DNA of 63,938 nt. Source: Alphaproteobacteria bacterium (GTDB lineage: Bacteria; Pseudomonadota; Alphaproteobacteria; RF32; CAG-239). The notes under the pieces were generated by a model that saw nothing but the letters and a program-made list of their open reading frames with translations, had not been told where the DNA came from and ran no database searches. Shown piece after piece: positions 17,833 to 26,848 of the stretch. The stretch is taken from assembly GCA_017444525.1 (NCBI GenBank), contig JAFSWL010000019.1:1-63938 (forward strand), read 5' to 3'. A program made the position numbers and the translations under genes. Numbering within the stretch: position 1 is the stretch's first letter; each line of letters opens with the position of its first letter.

Positions 17833-18618
17833 TTACTCGCGCACTTTATCATAAATATTGCAAATAATTTTGCTGACTTTTTTCTCTGCCTTTTTGACAG
17901 GTTGTGGCAATTTCACATTTTCCAATCCCAATTTTTGGGCCAATTTATTTCTTTTATTTGCCAAAAAAGACGTCTTTCGCGCTTTCTCATACATCAACGA
18001 TAACTCTGTTTCCTGCTTTGTTTTCTCTTCATCCAACGCTGCCAAAATATCTTTATTATCGACCTGAAAGTCCGAAACTATTTTATACAGATGTTTTAAA
18101 TTATCCAACGAGGCACCGGCAGAAACCAACATTTTAAATTGTTCTCCGTTATTATTCATTACAGCATAAACCAAAGCCGTGTTGCCGTTTTCATCAAACT
18201 CATTTACATCGGCACCGGCCTTTAGCAATAATTCTGTCTGCTTTGCCTCTCGTGCCAACATCAGCGCAGTTTGTCCGGTAATGATATGACCGCCCTTAAT
18301 ATCTTTTTGCTTGTTTTTAAAATCAACCTTCGCTCCGGCATCGATTAGCATTTCTGTTTCTTTTGCATTTGCAGCGAGCATCAAAGGAGAAAATCCGTGT
18401 TCATTTAAGATGTTTGGATTTGCACCGGCTTTTAATGCTTGTTCCATTATTTCCGTTCGATTGCCGCTGATGGCGACAATTTTGCCGTCTTTCGTTTCCA
18501 TATATTCATTATTCAACTTTGTGTATGCATCCATTTTAAGCGCATGTAACAGATATTCATCGGCCGAATCAAAAACATCCGCCGGCTCATCATTAGTAAA
18601 ATCGTGTTTATCACTCAT
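17833..18618 (-). CDS. ankyrin-repeat protein
   Basis: This 261-residue cytoplasmic protein has four ankyrin repeats between about residues 50 and 170 (MEQALKAGANPNILNEHGFSPLMLAAN, ETEMLIDAGAKVDFKNKQ, QTALMLAREAKQTELLLKAGADVNEFDENGNTALVYAV, FKMLVSAGASLDNL). A charged helical C-terminus follows. No secretion signal is visible, though ankyrin proteins of host-associated bacteria are sometimes effectors. It leads a two-gene operon behind a promoter with a G9 tract in its spacer, so expression may switch on and off. Confidence 0.8.
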   Translation of the reverse strand: MSDKHDFTNDEPADVFDSADEYLLHALKMDAYTKLNNEYMETKDGKIVAISGNRTEIMEQALKAGANPNILNEHGFSPLMLAANAKETEMLIDAGAKVDFKNKQKDIKGGHIITGQTALMLAREAKQTELLLKAGADVNEFDENGNTALVYAVMNNNGEQFKMLVSAGASLDNLKHLYKIVSDFQVDNKDILAALDEEKTKQETELSLMYEKARKTSFLANKRNKLAQKLGLENVKLPQPVKKAEKKVSKIICNIYDKVRE

Positions 18619-18657
18619 CTTTCCACTCCTTTATTTAAGCAAATTATCTACGCTTTC

Positions 18658-18684
18658 AGTTTACCCCCCCCCGATTTTTGTCAA
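18658..18684 (-). promoter_or_regulatory. ankyrin operon promoter with a G9 tract in the -35/-10 spacer
   Basis: On the minus strand a perfect -35 TTGACA (18679-18684) and a likely -10 TAAACT (18658-18663) are separated by 15 nt, of which nine are a run of G (18664-18672). A 17-nt spacer is optimal, so slippage to 10 or 11 G would strengthen this promoter. The start codon lies about 40 nt downstream. Confidence 0.55.
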
Positions 18685-18751
18685 GTCTTTTTTACAAAAT
18701 TAAGGTGGATTTTCTAAAAAAAATGCCATAAATTAGCTTTAAGGAGAAAAA

Positions 18752-18805
18752 ATGTCATACCAGTTAATGTTTCAAAAAACAGTATTTCGGAAAGATATTG
18801 ACTGA
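18752..18805 (+). pseudogene. duplicated 5' end of the TPR-methyltransferase gene
   Basis: A strong ribosome site (AAGGAG) and ATG begin MSYQLMFQKTVFRKDID, then a stop. The first nine residues and the DNA behind them match the start of the gene at 19857. This is the orphaned original start or the remnant of a tandem paralogue. Confidence 0.75.
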
Positions 18806-19883
18806 ATCTGTAAAATATGATATAAACATACCCAAACAATAGATTTAAGGAGCATATAATGAAACAGATTGATTTAAAAGAGCTTAGAACACTTTATGAT
18901 GAAAATAAAAAAAATCCGGAAATGGCATTAACAAAGGCCAAAGTTGCTATTTCGGCGGCCCATCCCATTGAACGTAAAAATAATCCGAATATTCCGATGA
19001 CCGATGCCGAGTGTATGGCTTATGCGCAAGCCATTTATATTACCGAACAGTTGCGGGATGATGCAGAACGGGCCGAAAAAAATTTTTTAAGAAATTACGC
19101 AGATGAATATTGTGAGAAATTCGGTACCTATGATATGGAAGAAGAAAAACTTCAAACTATGCCAAAATATCGGGATATTGCTCAGCAAACGGAGAATTGC
19201 AAAAAGAACAGTGCTGCCTTATTCAAACAAGCGCTTCTTTGCAATCCGGACGATGAACAATTGCGTTTACTTTGTGCCGGATGTTTATACAGAAACGAAA
19301 ATATGAAAGAAGCCACTTGTTTTAGAATGTTAGAAGATTCTGATATTGCTAAAGACTTAGCGTTATCGACCAGAGTTATTGATGCGGCGATTCAATGGAG
19401 AAAGGCGTTTGATAATTCCTCTCTCGGACAATACGATGATTTCAAAGTAATGGCAGCTTATGTCGGCAAAAATATGACACCTGCCGTGATGCTCGCCGGA
19501 GCCCCAAAAGACATTGAGGCAAGCAAACATCCGAGTTACGAACGCGGAATTCATTTATTAGGTAAACTTGAGCAAAGAATCCAAGGCAGTACATCACACC
19601 ACAAAGCCGTGGCTGACGAAACCATAGGGTGCGTAGGCACAATAGACTCTGAAGTTCTGCGTTCCGCTTTTGAAAACAGTCCGCGCTTTGCAAAAGCCTA
19701 TGGCAATCTTGAGAAAGCCTATAGAGAAGCCTATATCCGAGAAGCGGAAGATATGTTGGGTTTCTCCAATTCGCATGAGGTATATAATTTGGTAACAGCT
19801 AGAAAAGCACCGACAAATACCTCATCTCATGAGGGCAGATAACACAGGGGAAACCGGTGTCATACCAGTTAATGTTTCAAAAA
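18753..19883 (+). repeat. 26-bp direct repeats (18753-18778, 19858-19883) flanking a 1.08-kb segment
   Basis: The repeats are identical over TGTCATACCAGTTAATGTTT plus CAAAAA. They bound a segment carrying a single gene (18859-19842). The left copy keeps the ribosome site and ATG, while the right copy keeps the body of the gene. This fits insertion with a long target duplication, or recombination between tandem paralogues. Confidence 0.75.
18859..19842 (+). CDS. hypothetical protein in a segment bounded by direct repeats
   Basis: I do not recognise this 327-residue, soluble, mostly helical protein. It is rich in Ala, Glu and Lys (AECMAYAQAIYITEQLRDDAERAEKNFLRNYADEYCEKF), and several Ala-rich helical pairs could be TPR-like. 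It contains no signal peptide or membrane helix. The ribosome site AAGGAG is strong. It lies entirely inside the segment between the two 26-bp repeats, 14 nt before the TPR-methyltransferase gene, which now probably depends on its transcript. Confidence 0.6.
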   Translation: MKQIDLKELRTLYDENKKNPEMALTKAKVAISAAHPIERKNNPNIPMTDAECMAYAQAIYITEQLRDDAERAEKNFLRNYADEYCEKFGTYDMEEEKLQTMPKYRDIAQQTENCKKNSAALFKQALLCNPDDEQLRLLCAGCLYRNENMKEATCFRMLEDSDIAKDLALSTRVIDAAIQWRKAFDNSSLGQYDDFKVMAAYVGKNMTPAVMLAGAPKDIEASKHPSYERGIHLLGKLEQRIQGSTSHHKAVADETIGCVGTIDSEVLRSAFENSPRFAKAYGNLEKAYREAYIREAEDMLGFSNSHEVYNLVTARKAPTNTSSHEGR

Positions 19884-21584
19884 GCGGTTGAACTGCAGCA
19901 AAACGGTGCCTTAAACGAGGCGGAACAAATATACCGGCAGATTCTTGAAACCGCGCCGAACAATGCCGATGTGCTGAACTTGCTCGGGCTGATTGCGCAA
20001 ACTCGCGGCATTCACAATGAAGCCGTCGGTTATTTTTATAAAGCGATTGAAAATGCACCTCAGCACTGGCCGATATTTTTTAATCTAGCCGTTTCTCTCG
20101 GCGCTTTGGGCAAGTTCTTGGAGGCAACAGAGGCTTATCAAAAGGTGTTGTCACTTAAACCGGATTGCAAAGAGGCGCACTTTGGCTTAGGCAATCTCTA
20201 TTGGGCGCAGAATAATCTTGAGGCCGCCAAAGAACAATTTTCCGCCGCACTCAAAATCGATTCTGATTACACGGCAGCGGCGACAAATCTGGCAGAAGTC
20301 AGTGATGATACGGATTCGCTCGAAAAATTGTCTGTTGGCAACCCGCAGGCGCTATATTATCTCGGCCGCCGCTCTTTCAACGCTCGAAATTTTGCCGCTG
20401 CCGCCACATATTTAAGCAAAGCCGACGCACTTTCTGACGATGATGAAATCAAAGCAATGCTCGGCGAATCCGAATTGGCGCTGGAGCATAAAGAAACCGC
20501 ACAAAAACTGTTTTATCAAGCACTCAATCTTAATCCCTATAATCTGACTGCACTGATGAATTTGGCTGATATGGAGGCAGATTCACGCAATTTCAGCGAG
20601 GCGGAAAAATTATATAAACGCGGCATTGAACTCGCGCCGGACAACTTGCGTCTGCACACCAATTATGCCGAAATGCTCTGCCGTAATAAACGTACGCTTG
20701 AAGGCTTGGAAGAATATCGGCAAGCCGTGATTTTGTCGCCGCAAACACCGGAACTCAGCTATAATTTATCCTTGATTTTGAAAAGTCTGGAAGAATATGA
20801 ACAAGCGCTTGACTTAATGTTCCACGCTTTTTATCTGGCGCCGGAACACACCGATTGGAGTCTTAATATTGCCGAAACACTTGTATTGTTTAATGAGCAG
20901 GCTCCGGAAAAAGCGCGTAAAATCTGCGAAAACTGGTATCAGAAAATGCCGGAAAACATTATTGTTCAACATTTATGGTCGGCTATAAATCATCAAATCG
21001 CCGCCAATGAAAGGGAATATAATGAGCTGCTTTTCGACAACTTTGCCGCTACTTATGAACAAACGCTGAAAAATATTAAATATTCGGTGACGGATAAAAT
21101 TGCCGAACTGTATGCGCCGCTAAAAGGGAAGATTCTCGACTTAGGTTGCGGCACCGGTTTGGTTGCGCAAAAACTCAAAACTGTGGATAATGAATTTACC
21201 GGCGTGGATATATCGGCAAAAATGTTGGATTTGGCACGGCAGAAAAATATCTATACCGAGCTTCATCATGCAGATATTTTGGAATATCTGCGCGATTCGC
21301 AGCAAAAATTCGACACCGTCATCTCCGCAGACGTTTTTTGTTACTTTGGTGATTTACGTCCGATTATTGCTGCTGTGTCCCCTACTCGTCTGATTTTCTC
21401 AATAGAAACGGATTCGGCGGCGGAAAAATTTACCATACAAGCCAATGGTCGCTATAAGCATAATCCGCAATATATCGAATTACTGCTGCGCAATTCCGGA
21501 TATACCGAGGTTACGCAAACGGAGCTTGTTTTGCGCCGTGAAAACGGTAAAGATGTAATTGGCTGTATTTTTAACGCCGCATAA
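19857..21584 (+). CDS. TPR-repeat protein with a C-terminal SAM methyltransferase domain
   Basis: The protein has 575 residues. About nine TPR repeats fill residues 1-370 (for example ALNEAEQIYRQILETAPNNADVLNLLGLI and AEKLYKRGIELAPDNLRLHTNYAEML). A class I methyltransferase domain starts near residue 420, with motif I ILDLGCGTGLVAQKL, then FTGVDISAKMLDLARQK and the acidic HHADILEYL. The substrate is unknown; such fusions often modify proteins. It starts with GTG at the right copy of the 26-bp repeat with a weak ribosome site (GGGGAAA), having been separated from its original ATG. Confidence 0.8.
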   Translation: MSYQLMFQKAVELQQNGALNEAEQIYRQILETAPNNADVLNLLGLIAQTRGIHNEAVGYFYKAIENAPQHWPIFFNLAVSLGALGKFLEATEAYQKVLSLKPDCKEAHFGLGNLYWAQNNLEAAKEQFSAALKIDSDYTAAATNLAEVSDDTDSLEKLSVGNPQALYYLGRRSFNARNFAAAATYLSKADALSDDDEIKAMLGESELALEHKETAQKLFYQALNLNPYNLTALMNLADMEADSRNFSEAEKLYKRGIELAPDNLRLHTNYAEMLCRNKRTLEGLEEYRQAVILSPQTPELSYNLSLILKSLEEYEQALDLMFHAFYLAPEHTDWSLNIAETLVLFNEQAPEKARKICENWYQKMPENIIVQHLWSAINHQIAANEREYNELLFDNFAATYEQTLKNIKYSVTDKIAELYAPLKGKILDLGCGTGLVAQKLKTVDNEFTGVDISAKMLDLARQKNIYTELHHADILEYLRDSQQKFDTVISADVFCYFGDLRPIIAAVSPTRLIFSIETDSAAEKFTIQANGRYKHNPQYIELLLRNSGYTEVTQTELVLRRENGKDVIGCIFNAA

Positions 21585-21599
21585 TTTCGCCAAGCTACA

Positions 21600-21629
21600 A
21601 AAAAAGCACTTCCGAAGAAGTGCTTTTTT
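21600..21629. terminator. bidirectional terminator between convergent genes
   Basis: AAAAAAGCACTTC and GAAGTGCTTTTTT form a 13-bp stem. It serves both the TPR-methyltransferase gene and the convergent 880-residue protein gene. Confidence 0.85.
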
Positions 21630-21650
21630 AATTATTTTATGAACTCTGAA

Positions 21651-24293
21651 TTATACCATACCATTACTCTTCATATTTTTCATAATGGCGGCATTCAGAG
21701 CCTGTTCACCGTTACCGGTAGCAGCAGAAGAAGTCTTCTCGGCACCGGCCTCGACAGCAGACCCCGGAATGATTGAACGCTTGCCTTCTTTGATATACTG
21801 GATAGATTTCCCATTAATTTCATTGGATCCGGCATCACTGCTGGTACTGTACCCCTGATCAACGGTAGAGATAACCGCGCCGTCATTAGCATATCCATCT
21901 GGTTTCGCAGCCGGCGGCTCCTCAACTCCCTGATAAATTTCCGTAGGTTCTTCTGCCGGAGGTTCAGGAGCCGGTTCAGGAGCTGGCTTAACAACATTTT
22001 TAACAGCCATTTTAATACGCTCCCAATAACTTACGTGTGCGCAGTTAACATCACCCGGCTGATGTTCCAAATCAGCAGTACCGACATATCGGTTATAGGT
22101 CAAATGATCCAAACTCTTATCTAAGTCATCACCGTGTTCGGTAATGCGATTCAAAACATTACCGATAGATGCTGCTGACACTTCCGGCTTTTCTTCACAG
22201 AAAATAATGTGGTTCAAAGCCTTAATTTCATCAGCATTTGTCCAATAATCAGGTTCACCGTTAACCATGACCGATTGAATCAATTTATCGGATACAAACT
22301 CACCTTTTTCACGCCATGCAATAATGTGCAAATACTTATAAAGACCTTCTCCTACCGGAATATCGCTCGGTAATACACCGTTTTCAACACCCTTTTGCCA
22401 ATTGTCAGCCATTTTCTGAATAACTGCCTCATTATCATCAGGATTGACATTCCAACCAAACATTTTGGCATAGCCCGCAGCCTTCTCTTGTACATGTTCT
22501 AAGACGTAATCAATATGATTTTGCGACATACCGGCTTTCCAGTCAACATGCGTAACTTCAACCGGCTCAACAACCTCATTATCGTTATTTTCAACCGGAG
22601 ATTGGGTTGTTTCCTGCGTATTCTCATTATCCAACGAAGCGAAATGTTCCGGATTATGATCAACACCCATAGCATTATCAGCCGCATGCAAATCATAAAT
22701 ATTATGAGCCATCATATACTCAGCCGCACCAGACATCAAGGCTGTAAGCACCAAAGACGTACCGGCAACTTGCATACCTTTCTTGCTCTCAATGGTTTGA
22801 TCTTCCTTATATTGCTGTCTGGCATCCTTATATTGAATACCGCCGTTAGTTAATGCACCGGCCACACGAATGGTGGAAGCAACACCTCTCGCTGCAGTAG
22901 CAGTTGCTAATGCGCCGACAGCAAACGGAGCTGCAATAGTAACTGCCAAAGCACTACCCCAACCGGCAACCATATTAACTTTTCTTTGTTTTTCAAATCT
23001 CTCTTTTTCTTTTTGATTCGCCATAATTGCCTTATAAGCATTACGAATACCGTTCCAACCCTTCCAGTTAGCGATTTCCTGCTGATTGCCGCTAGCCTTG
23101 GCCGCTTTATAATTAGCATGTTTCTTTTCATAAATTGTCCATTTAGACGGAGCCAACGATTGATAAACACCGTATGCAGCGGCTGCCCCCAAAGCGGCAG
23201 GAACCGAAACTACGGATGCACCGATTAATCCGAGTGTAGCTACACCATTAGTGATACCACGCGCGGTAGAAAAGTATCCGATCAAATCTTTACCGTACTC
23301 AGCCGGAGTTTTACCGCAATGATCCGCAACAAAATTGCTAAACGATTGCAATTTACGCGACAGCCAGTTACCGGATTTTTCTTTGCCGCTTTCTTTTAAC
23401 TTTTCAGCTTTAACCTCCATACGGTCTTTGGTACATTTAACGCTGTTATGGAAGATATTCGCCTTAATCTTAACATCTTTACCATCCATAAAATCTCTCT
23501 GTGCTTTCTCTGCATTTTCCCGATCAGCTGAAGCACCTGTCATCTGCCATAAATCAAGATTAAAGTTTGTTATAACATCTTCTTTTAGCAGTTCCTTTTG
23601 TTCATTTTCGTTTTGGGCGGCAAACTCGGCATCATCCATACGAACCATCGAAACATCGTTCAATACGGCACGCATTTTAGTCAGCCAGATCTCATCTTCA
23701 TTTTCAACCGTAAATCCCTCATCATCAACGATGGCTACCTGTCTGCCGGCATTATTAATTGCATTGGCACACATATTTCTGAATTCATCACTGTTCAGAA
23801 TATTATCAACCTTTTCCGCGTTGGCAACAATCTCATCATCGCTCATACTCGGAGTCTGATGACGTACTTCTTCCTGTTTTTCCTGAATATGATTCAAACG
23901 ATCTGTATCATTTTGCATTGCTTGAATTGCTTCAATCTGTTCCGGATTCTCTCTCATTTCCGGAAGTTCGCTAAAGATTTTCATTGCTTCTGCTTGCAAT
24001 TCCTGACGGTTACCATATCCTTTATAATCATTCAAAAACTCGGCAATCTTTTGTAATTCAGCCGTGTCATTATTAGCGCGCGCTTCATCGGCGCGATATA
24101 ATGCGTTCAATACTTTCAGCATCGGACGATTATCTTCAAAATCCTTAATGGTTGCCAATACGGCGTTATCCGAATCATGACGCTTTAAATATCTTATCGC
24201 TTGATCCAATTCGGCACCATAGGCATACGACTGAATAATTTTTTCTGCGTTTTTGATTTTCTCTTCAACCGCAGTATTTCTTGTGTTTGCCAT
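21651..24293 (-). CDS. large protein of unknown function with a central hydrophobic region
   Basis: The protein has 880 residues from the ATG at 24293 (ribosome site AAAGGAG). I do not recognise it. Residues 1-320 are acidic and helical. About 340-490 holds hydrophobic, Ala-rich segments (GLIGASVVSVPAALGAAAAYGVY; MVAGWGSALAVTIAAPFAVGALATATAARG) that could insert in a membrane. The C-terminal third is acidic, with a Pro-rich PAPEPAPEPPAEEP stretch. There is no signal peptide. The layout, helical flanks around hydrophobic hairpins, recalls membrane-inserting effectors, but this is only an analogy. Confidence 0.65.
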   Translation of the reverse strand: MANTRNTAVEEKIKNAEKIIQSYAYGAELDQAIRYLKRHDSDNAVLATIKDFEDNRPMLKVLNALYRADEARANNDTAELQKIAEFLNDYKGYGNRQELQAEAMKIFSELPEMRENPEQIEAIQAMQNDTDRLNHIQEKQEEVRHQTPSMSDDEIVANAEKVDNILNSDEFRNMCANAINNAGRQVAIVDDEGFTVENEDEIWLTKMRAVLNDVSMVRMDDAEFAAQNENEQKELLKEDVITNFNLDLWQMTGASADRENAEKAQRDFMDGKDVKIKANIFHNSVKCTKDRMEVKAEKLKESGKEKSGNWLSRKLQSFSNFVADHCGKTPAEYGKDLIGYFSTARGITNGVATLGLIGASVVSVPAALGAAAAYGVYQSLAPSKWTIYEKKHANYKAAKASGNQQEIANWKGWNGIRNAYKAIMANQKEKERFEKQRKVNMVAGWGSALAVTIAAPFAVGALATATAARGVASTIRVAGALTNGGIQYKDARQQYKEDQTIESKKGMQVAGTSLVLTALMSGAAEYMMAHNIYDLHAADNAMGVDHNPEHFASLDNENTQETTQSPVENNDNEVVEPVEVTHVDWKAGMSQNHIDYVLEHVQEKAAGYAKMFGWNVNPDDNEAVIQKMADNWQKGVENGVLPSDIPVGEGLYKYLHIIAWREKGEFVSDKLIQSVMVNGEPDYWTNADEIKALNHIIFCEEKPEVSAASIGNVLNRITEHGDDLDKSLDHLTYNRYVGTADLEHQPGDVNCAHVSYWERIKMAVKNVVKPAPEPAPEPPAEEPTEIYQGVEEPPAAKPDGYANDGAVISTVDQGYSTSSDAGSNEINGKSIQYIKEGKRSIIPGSAVEAGAEKTSSAATGNGEQALNAAIMKNMKSNGMV

Positions 24294-24445
24294 TTTTTTA
24301 AACTCCTTTAAGTGCATTTTTCGTCATTATTTCTGCGTTGACTATACACCCATTTTTACTATTTTGCAACACTTTTTTGTCGAAAAATGCATTTTTTTTT
24401 GATTTTTTTTTCAAATATCTCGCAACAGCCTTATTTTTAGGCATT

Positions 24446-24474
24446 TTGACAAATTGAAAAAAATCATTTTTATA
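24446..24474 (+). promoter_or_regulatory. putative queA promoter
   Basis: A perfect -35 TTGACA (24446-24451) is followed, after 17 nt, by TTATAC (24469-24474), with TATACT overlapping it. The queA ATG is about 75 nt downstream. Confidence 0.5.
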
Positions 24475-24550
24475 CTCTAAAATAAAAAAATCTTGCTTTA
24501 TCTGCGCGAACATAATATAACTGCGACAATATATTATATAGGAAAAAGTA

Positions 24551-25633
24551 ATGAAAGTGGATTTATTTGATTTTGACTTGGATAAAGAACTGATTGCCAA
24601 ACAGCCGGCGAATCCGCGTGATTCGTCGCGGCTCTTGGACTTGTCGGAAGAAAACATCATTACCGACCGCCATTTTTATGATTTGCCGAAGATTCTTAAG
24701 TCAGGTGACGTGATGGTATTTAATGACACCAAAGTCATTCCGGCTCGGCTTTACGGTAAACGCGGCGAAGCTATGGTTGAAGTTACGTTATATCATCCTG
24801 ATGACGGCATTCGTTGGTGGTCATTTATCAAAAATTCCAAACGTTTGCATGAAGGAGACACGATTCGTTTTTACACTTCAGATACGCGTGCCGAAGAGTC
24901 CGATTTTTCCGCCGACATTTTGCAAAAAGACTCTGAAGACGGGGTGCTTATAAAATTTAATTGTGATCCGGATAAATTGGGCGCGATGCTGGAAAAATAC
25001 GGTTCAATGCCGTTGCCTCCGTACATCAAACGTGACAAACCTTTAGCAGGTTTATGGAATCCGTATAACGACAAAGAAAACTACCAAACCGTTTATGCCA
25101 AATACGAAGGCGCGGTTGCCGCTCCTACCGCCGGCCTGCACTTTACGGACCGTCTTTTGAAAGAAATCGACGATATGGGTGTTAAGCGCGTATTTTTAAC
25201 TCTGCACGTCGGCGCAGGTACTTTTCTGCCGGTCAAAACCGAAGACACCGAAAATCATAAAATGCATGCTGAATACGGTATTATCTCTCAAGAAACTGTG
25301 GACATCATCAATCAGGCCAAAAAAGAAGGACGGCGCATAATTGCCGTGGGTACGACTTCGGTGCGTCTTTTGGAAAGCGCTGCCGATGATAAAGGAATCC
25401 TGCATCCGTTCTGCGGTGAAACCGATATTTTCATTACTCCGGGCTATAAATTTAAGATTCTTGATATGATAATAACCAATTTTCACTTGCCTAAATCAAC
25501 TTTATTCATGCTGATTTGCGCCATTGCCGGTACCGAAAGAATGAAAGCGGCCTATGCTCATGCCATTGCCGAGCGCTATCGTTTTTATTCTTACGGCGAC
25601 AGTTCAATTTTAAAATGTATAAATAAAATTTAA
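24551..25633 (+). CDS. queA: S-adenosylmethionine:tRNA ribosyltransferase-isomerase QueA
   Basis: QueA transfers and rearranges the ribosyl moiety of SAM onto 7-aminomethyl-7-deazaguanine in tRNA to give epoxyqueuosine. The 360-residue protein has the family signatures FDFDLDKELIAKQPANPRDSSRLL at the N-terminus, VMVFNDTKVIPARLYG near 57, AAPTAGLHFT near 195, HVGAGTFLPV, and ITNFHLPKSTLFML near the end. Its length is normal. A likely promoter lies upstream. The next gene follows by 42 nt with its own ribosome site. Confidence 0.97.
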   Translation: MKVDLFDFDLDKELIAKQPANPRDSSRLLDLSEENIITDRHFYDLPKILKSGDVMVFNDTKVIPARLYGKRGEAMVEVTLYHPDDGIRWWSFIKNSKRLHEGDTIRFYTSDTRAEESDFSADILQKDSEDGVLIKFNCDPDKLGAMLEKYGSMPLPPYIKRDKPLAGLWNPYNDKENYQTVYAKYEGAVAAPTAGLHFTDRLLKEIDDMGVKRVFLTLHVGAGTFLPVKTEDTENHKMHAEYGIISQETVDIINQAKKEGRRIIAVGTTSVRLLESAADDKGILHPFCGETDIFITPGYKFKILDMIITNFHLPKSTLFMLICAIAGTERMKAAYAHAIAERYRFYSYGDSSILKCINKI

Positions 25634-25675
25634 ACTCTTTTATGCTACACTCCTCATACAAAGGAGAAGCCTAAA

Positions 25676-26848
25676 GTGTTCATAAAGTCGGCATCAAACA
25701 TCAAATACATCTTTTCAACCATTAAAAGCTCATTTTTACCGGCTTTTCTGCTACTGGCCGGACTAATTTCTTTTTATATGCAGAATCCATATACCGACGG
25801 CTGGAACCTCACTTTGCACTATATGTTTTTTACGGCAACGGCCATCAATTTGATACTGCTGTTTGTTTCTAACCGTTCCAAACCCATGTTCAGTATGTTA
25901 CTTGGAGTCGTCTGCTATATTATCATCAACAATCTTAAAATACGATACGGTGATAATTACGCCGCAACATCGGAGTTCTGCTGTCTGTGCTTTATTTTGC
26001 CGATAAACTTTGTATTCTTATATTTTCTGCCGCAATCACAATTACACACAAAACGCAATTGTTTTTTATTACTTGGTTTATTGTTTCAAGCCACGATATT
26101 ATCACACATACACCCTTTCTTCAGCATGTTACCGCATATCGATATAGCACTTGAAGCCATACCGTTATGGGCTTGTATGTTCTGGATTATTTTATTGACT
26201 CCGCTCGCCATCAACATCAGTTTCAAAAACACCATAATCAACACCGGTTTATTTTATGCCGATGCCAGTTTGTTTATGGGACTTATATATTCGGCATATC
26301 CGTCAGGATTGACAACTTTCTTTCTCGGGTTCGCTCTCATACTTTTATGCGTTACCATTTTGGATATTTACCGCAGTTTACACTATGATTACTTGGAAAA
26401 TGTCGGTAGTAAAGCAGCCTACATACATCATGCCAATTCCAAATTTCCGTTCAAATACACTATTGCATTATTCAGTATTGATAATCGTGATAAACTGATT
26501 GCCGCCATCGGGGCTTCACAATGCCGAATCCTTGATCAAATGGTGGTTAACCGCATTTTGGAAATGCCATACAAATTCAGCATCTATCGCTATAACGAAT
26601 CCGAACTGATTATGGTGTTCAAAAATGAAGATGCCCGACACGTCAAAGAATTTGCCGACAACATTCGCCGCAGTATTGCGGCATCGGAATTTATATTTGC
26701 CTCACGTAAAAGTGTAAAAATTACTATTTCCGTCTGTGTATCCGAAAAAACGCGCAAAGATTTGGACGCAGCAGAAGTTACCGAACGTACCCATAACGCA
26801 TTACACAAAAATTACCGCTTTAATTGCAATATCATCTCCGTTGTTTAA
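25676..26848 (+). CDS. membrane protein with a degenerate GGDEF-like domain
   Basis: The protein has 390 residues and starts with GTG after AAAGGAG. About seven membrane helices fill residues 15-235. The soluble C-terminus (about 255-390) follows the fold order of a GGDEF domain: FPFKYTIALFSIDNRDKL, an Arg-Tyr strand, then KSVKITISVCVSEKTRKD. The signature GGDEF is replaced by YNESE, so cyclase activity is unlikely. It may bind nucleotide or be a sensor relic. Its 3' end overlaps the convergent lgt gene by 17 bp. Confidence 0.65.
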   Translation: MFIKSASNIKYIFSTIKSSFLPAFLLLAGLISFYMQNPYTDGWNLTLHYMFFTATAINLILLFVSNRSKPMFSMLLGVVCYIIINNLKIRYGDNYAATSEFCCLCFILPINFVFLYFLPQSQLHTKRNCFLLLGLLFQATILSHIHPFFSMLPHIDIALEAIPLWACMFWIILLTPLAINISFKNTIINTGLFYADASLFMGLIYSAYPSGLTTFFLGFALILLCVTILDIYRSLHYDYLENVGSKAAYIHHANSKFPFKYTIALFSIDNRDKLIAAIGASQCRILDQMVVNRILEMPYKFSIYRYNESELIMVFKNEDARHVKEFADNIRRSIAASEFIFASRKSVKITISVCVSEKTRKDLDAAEVTERTHNALHKNYRFNCNIISVV

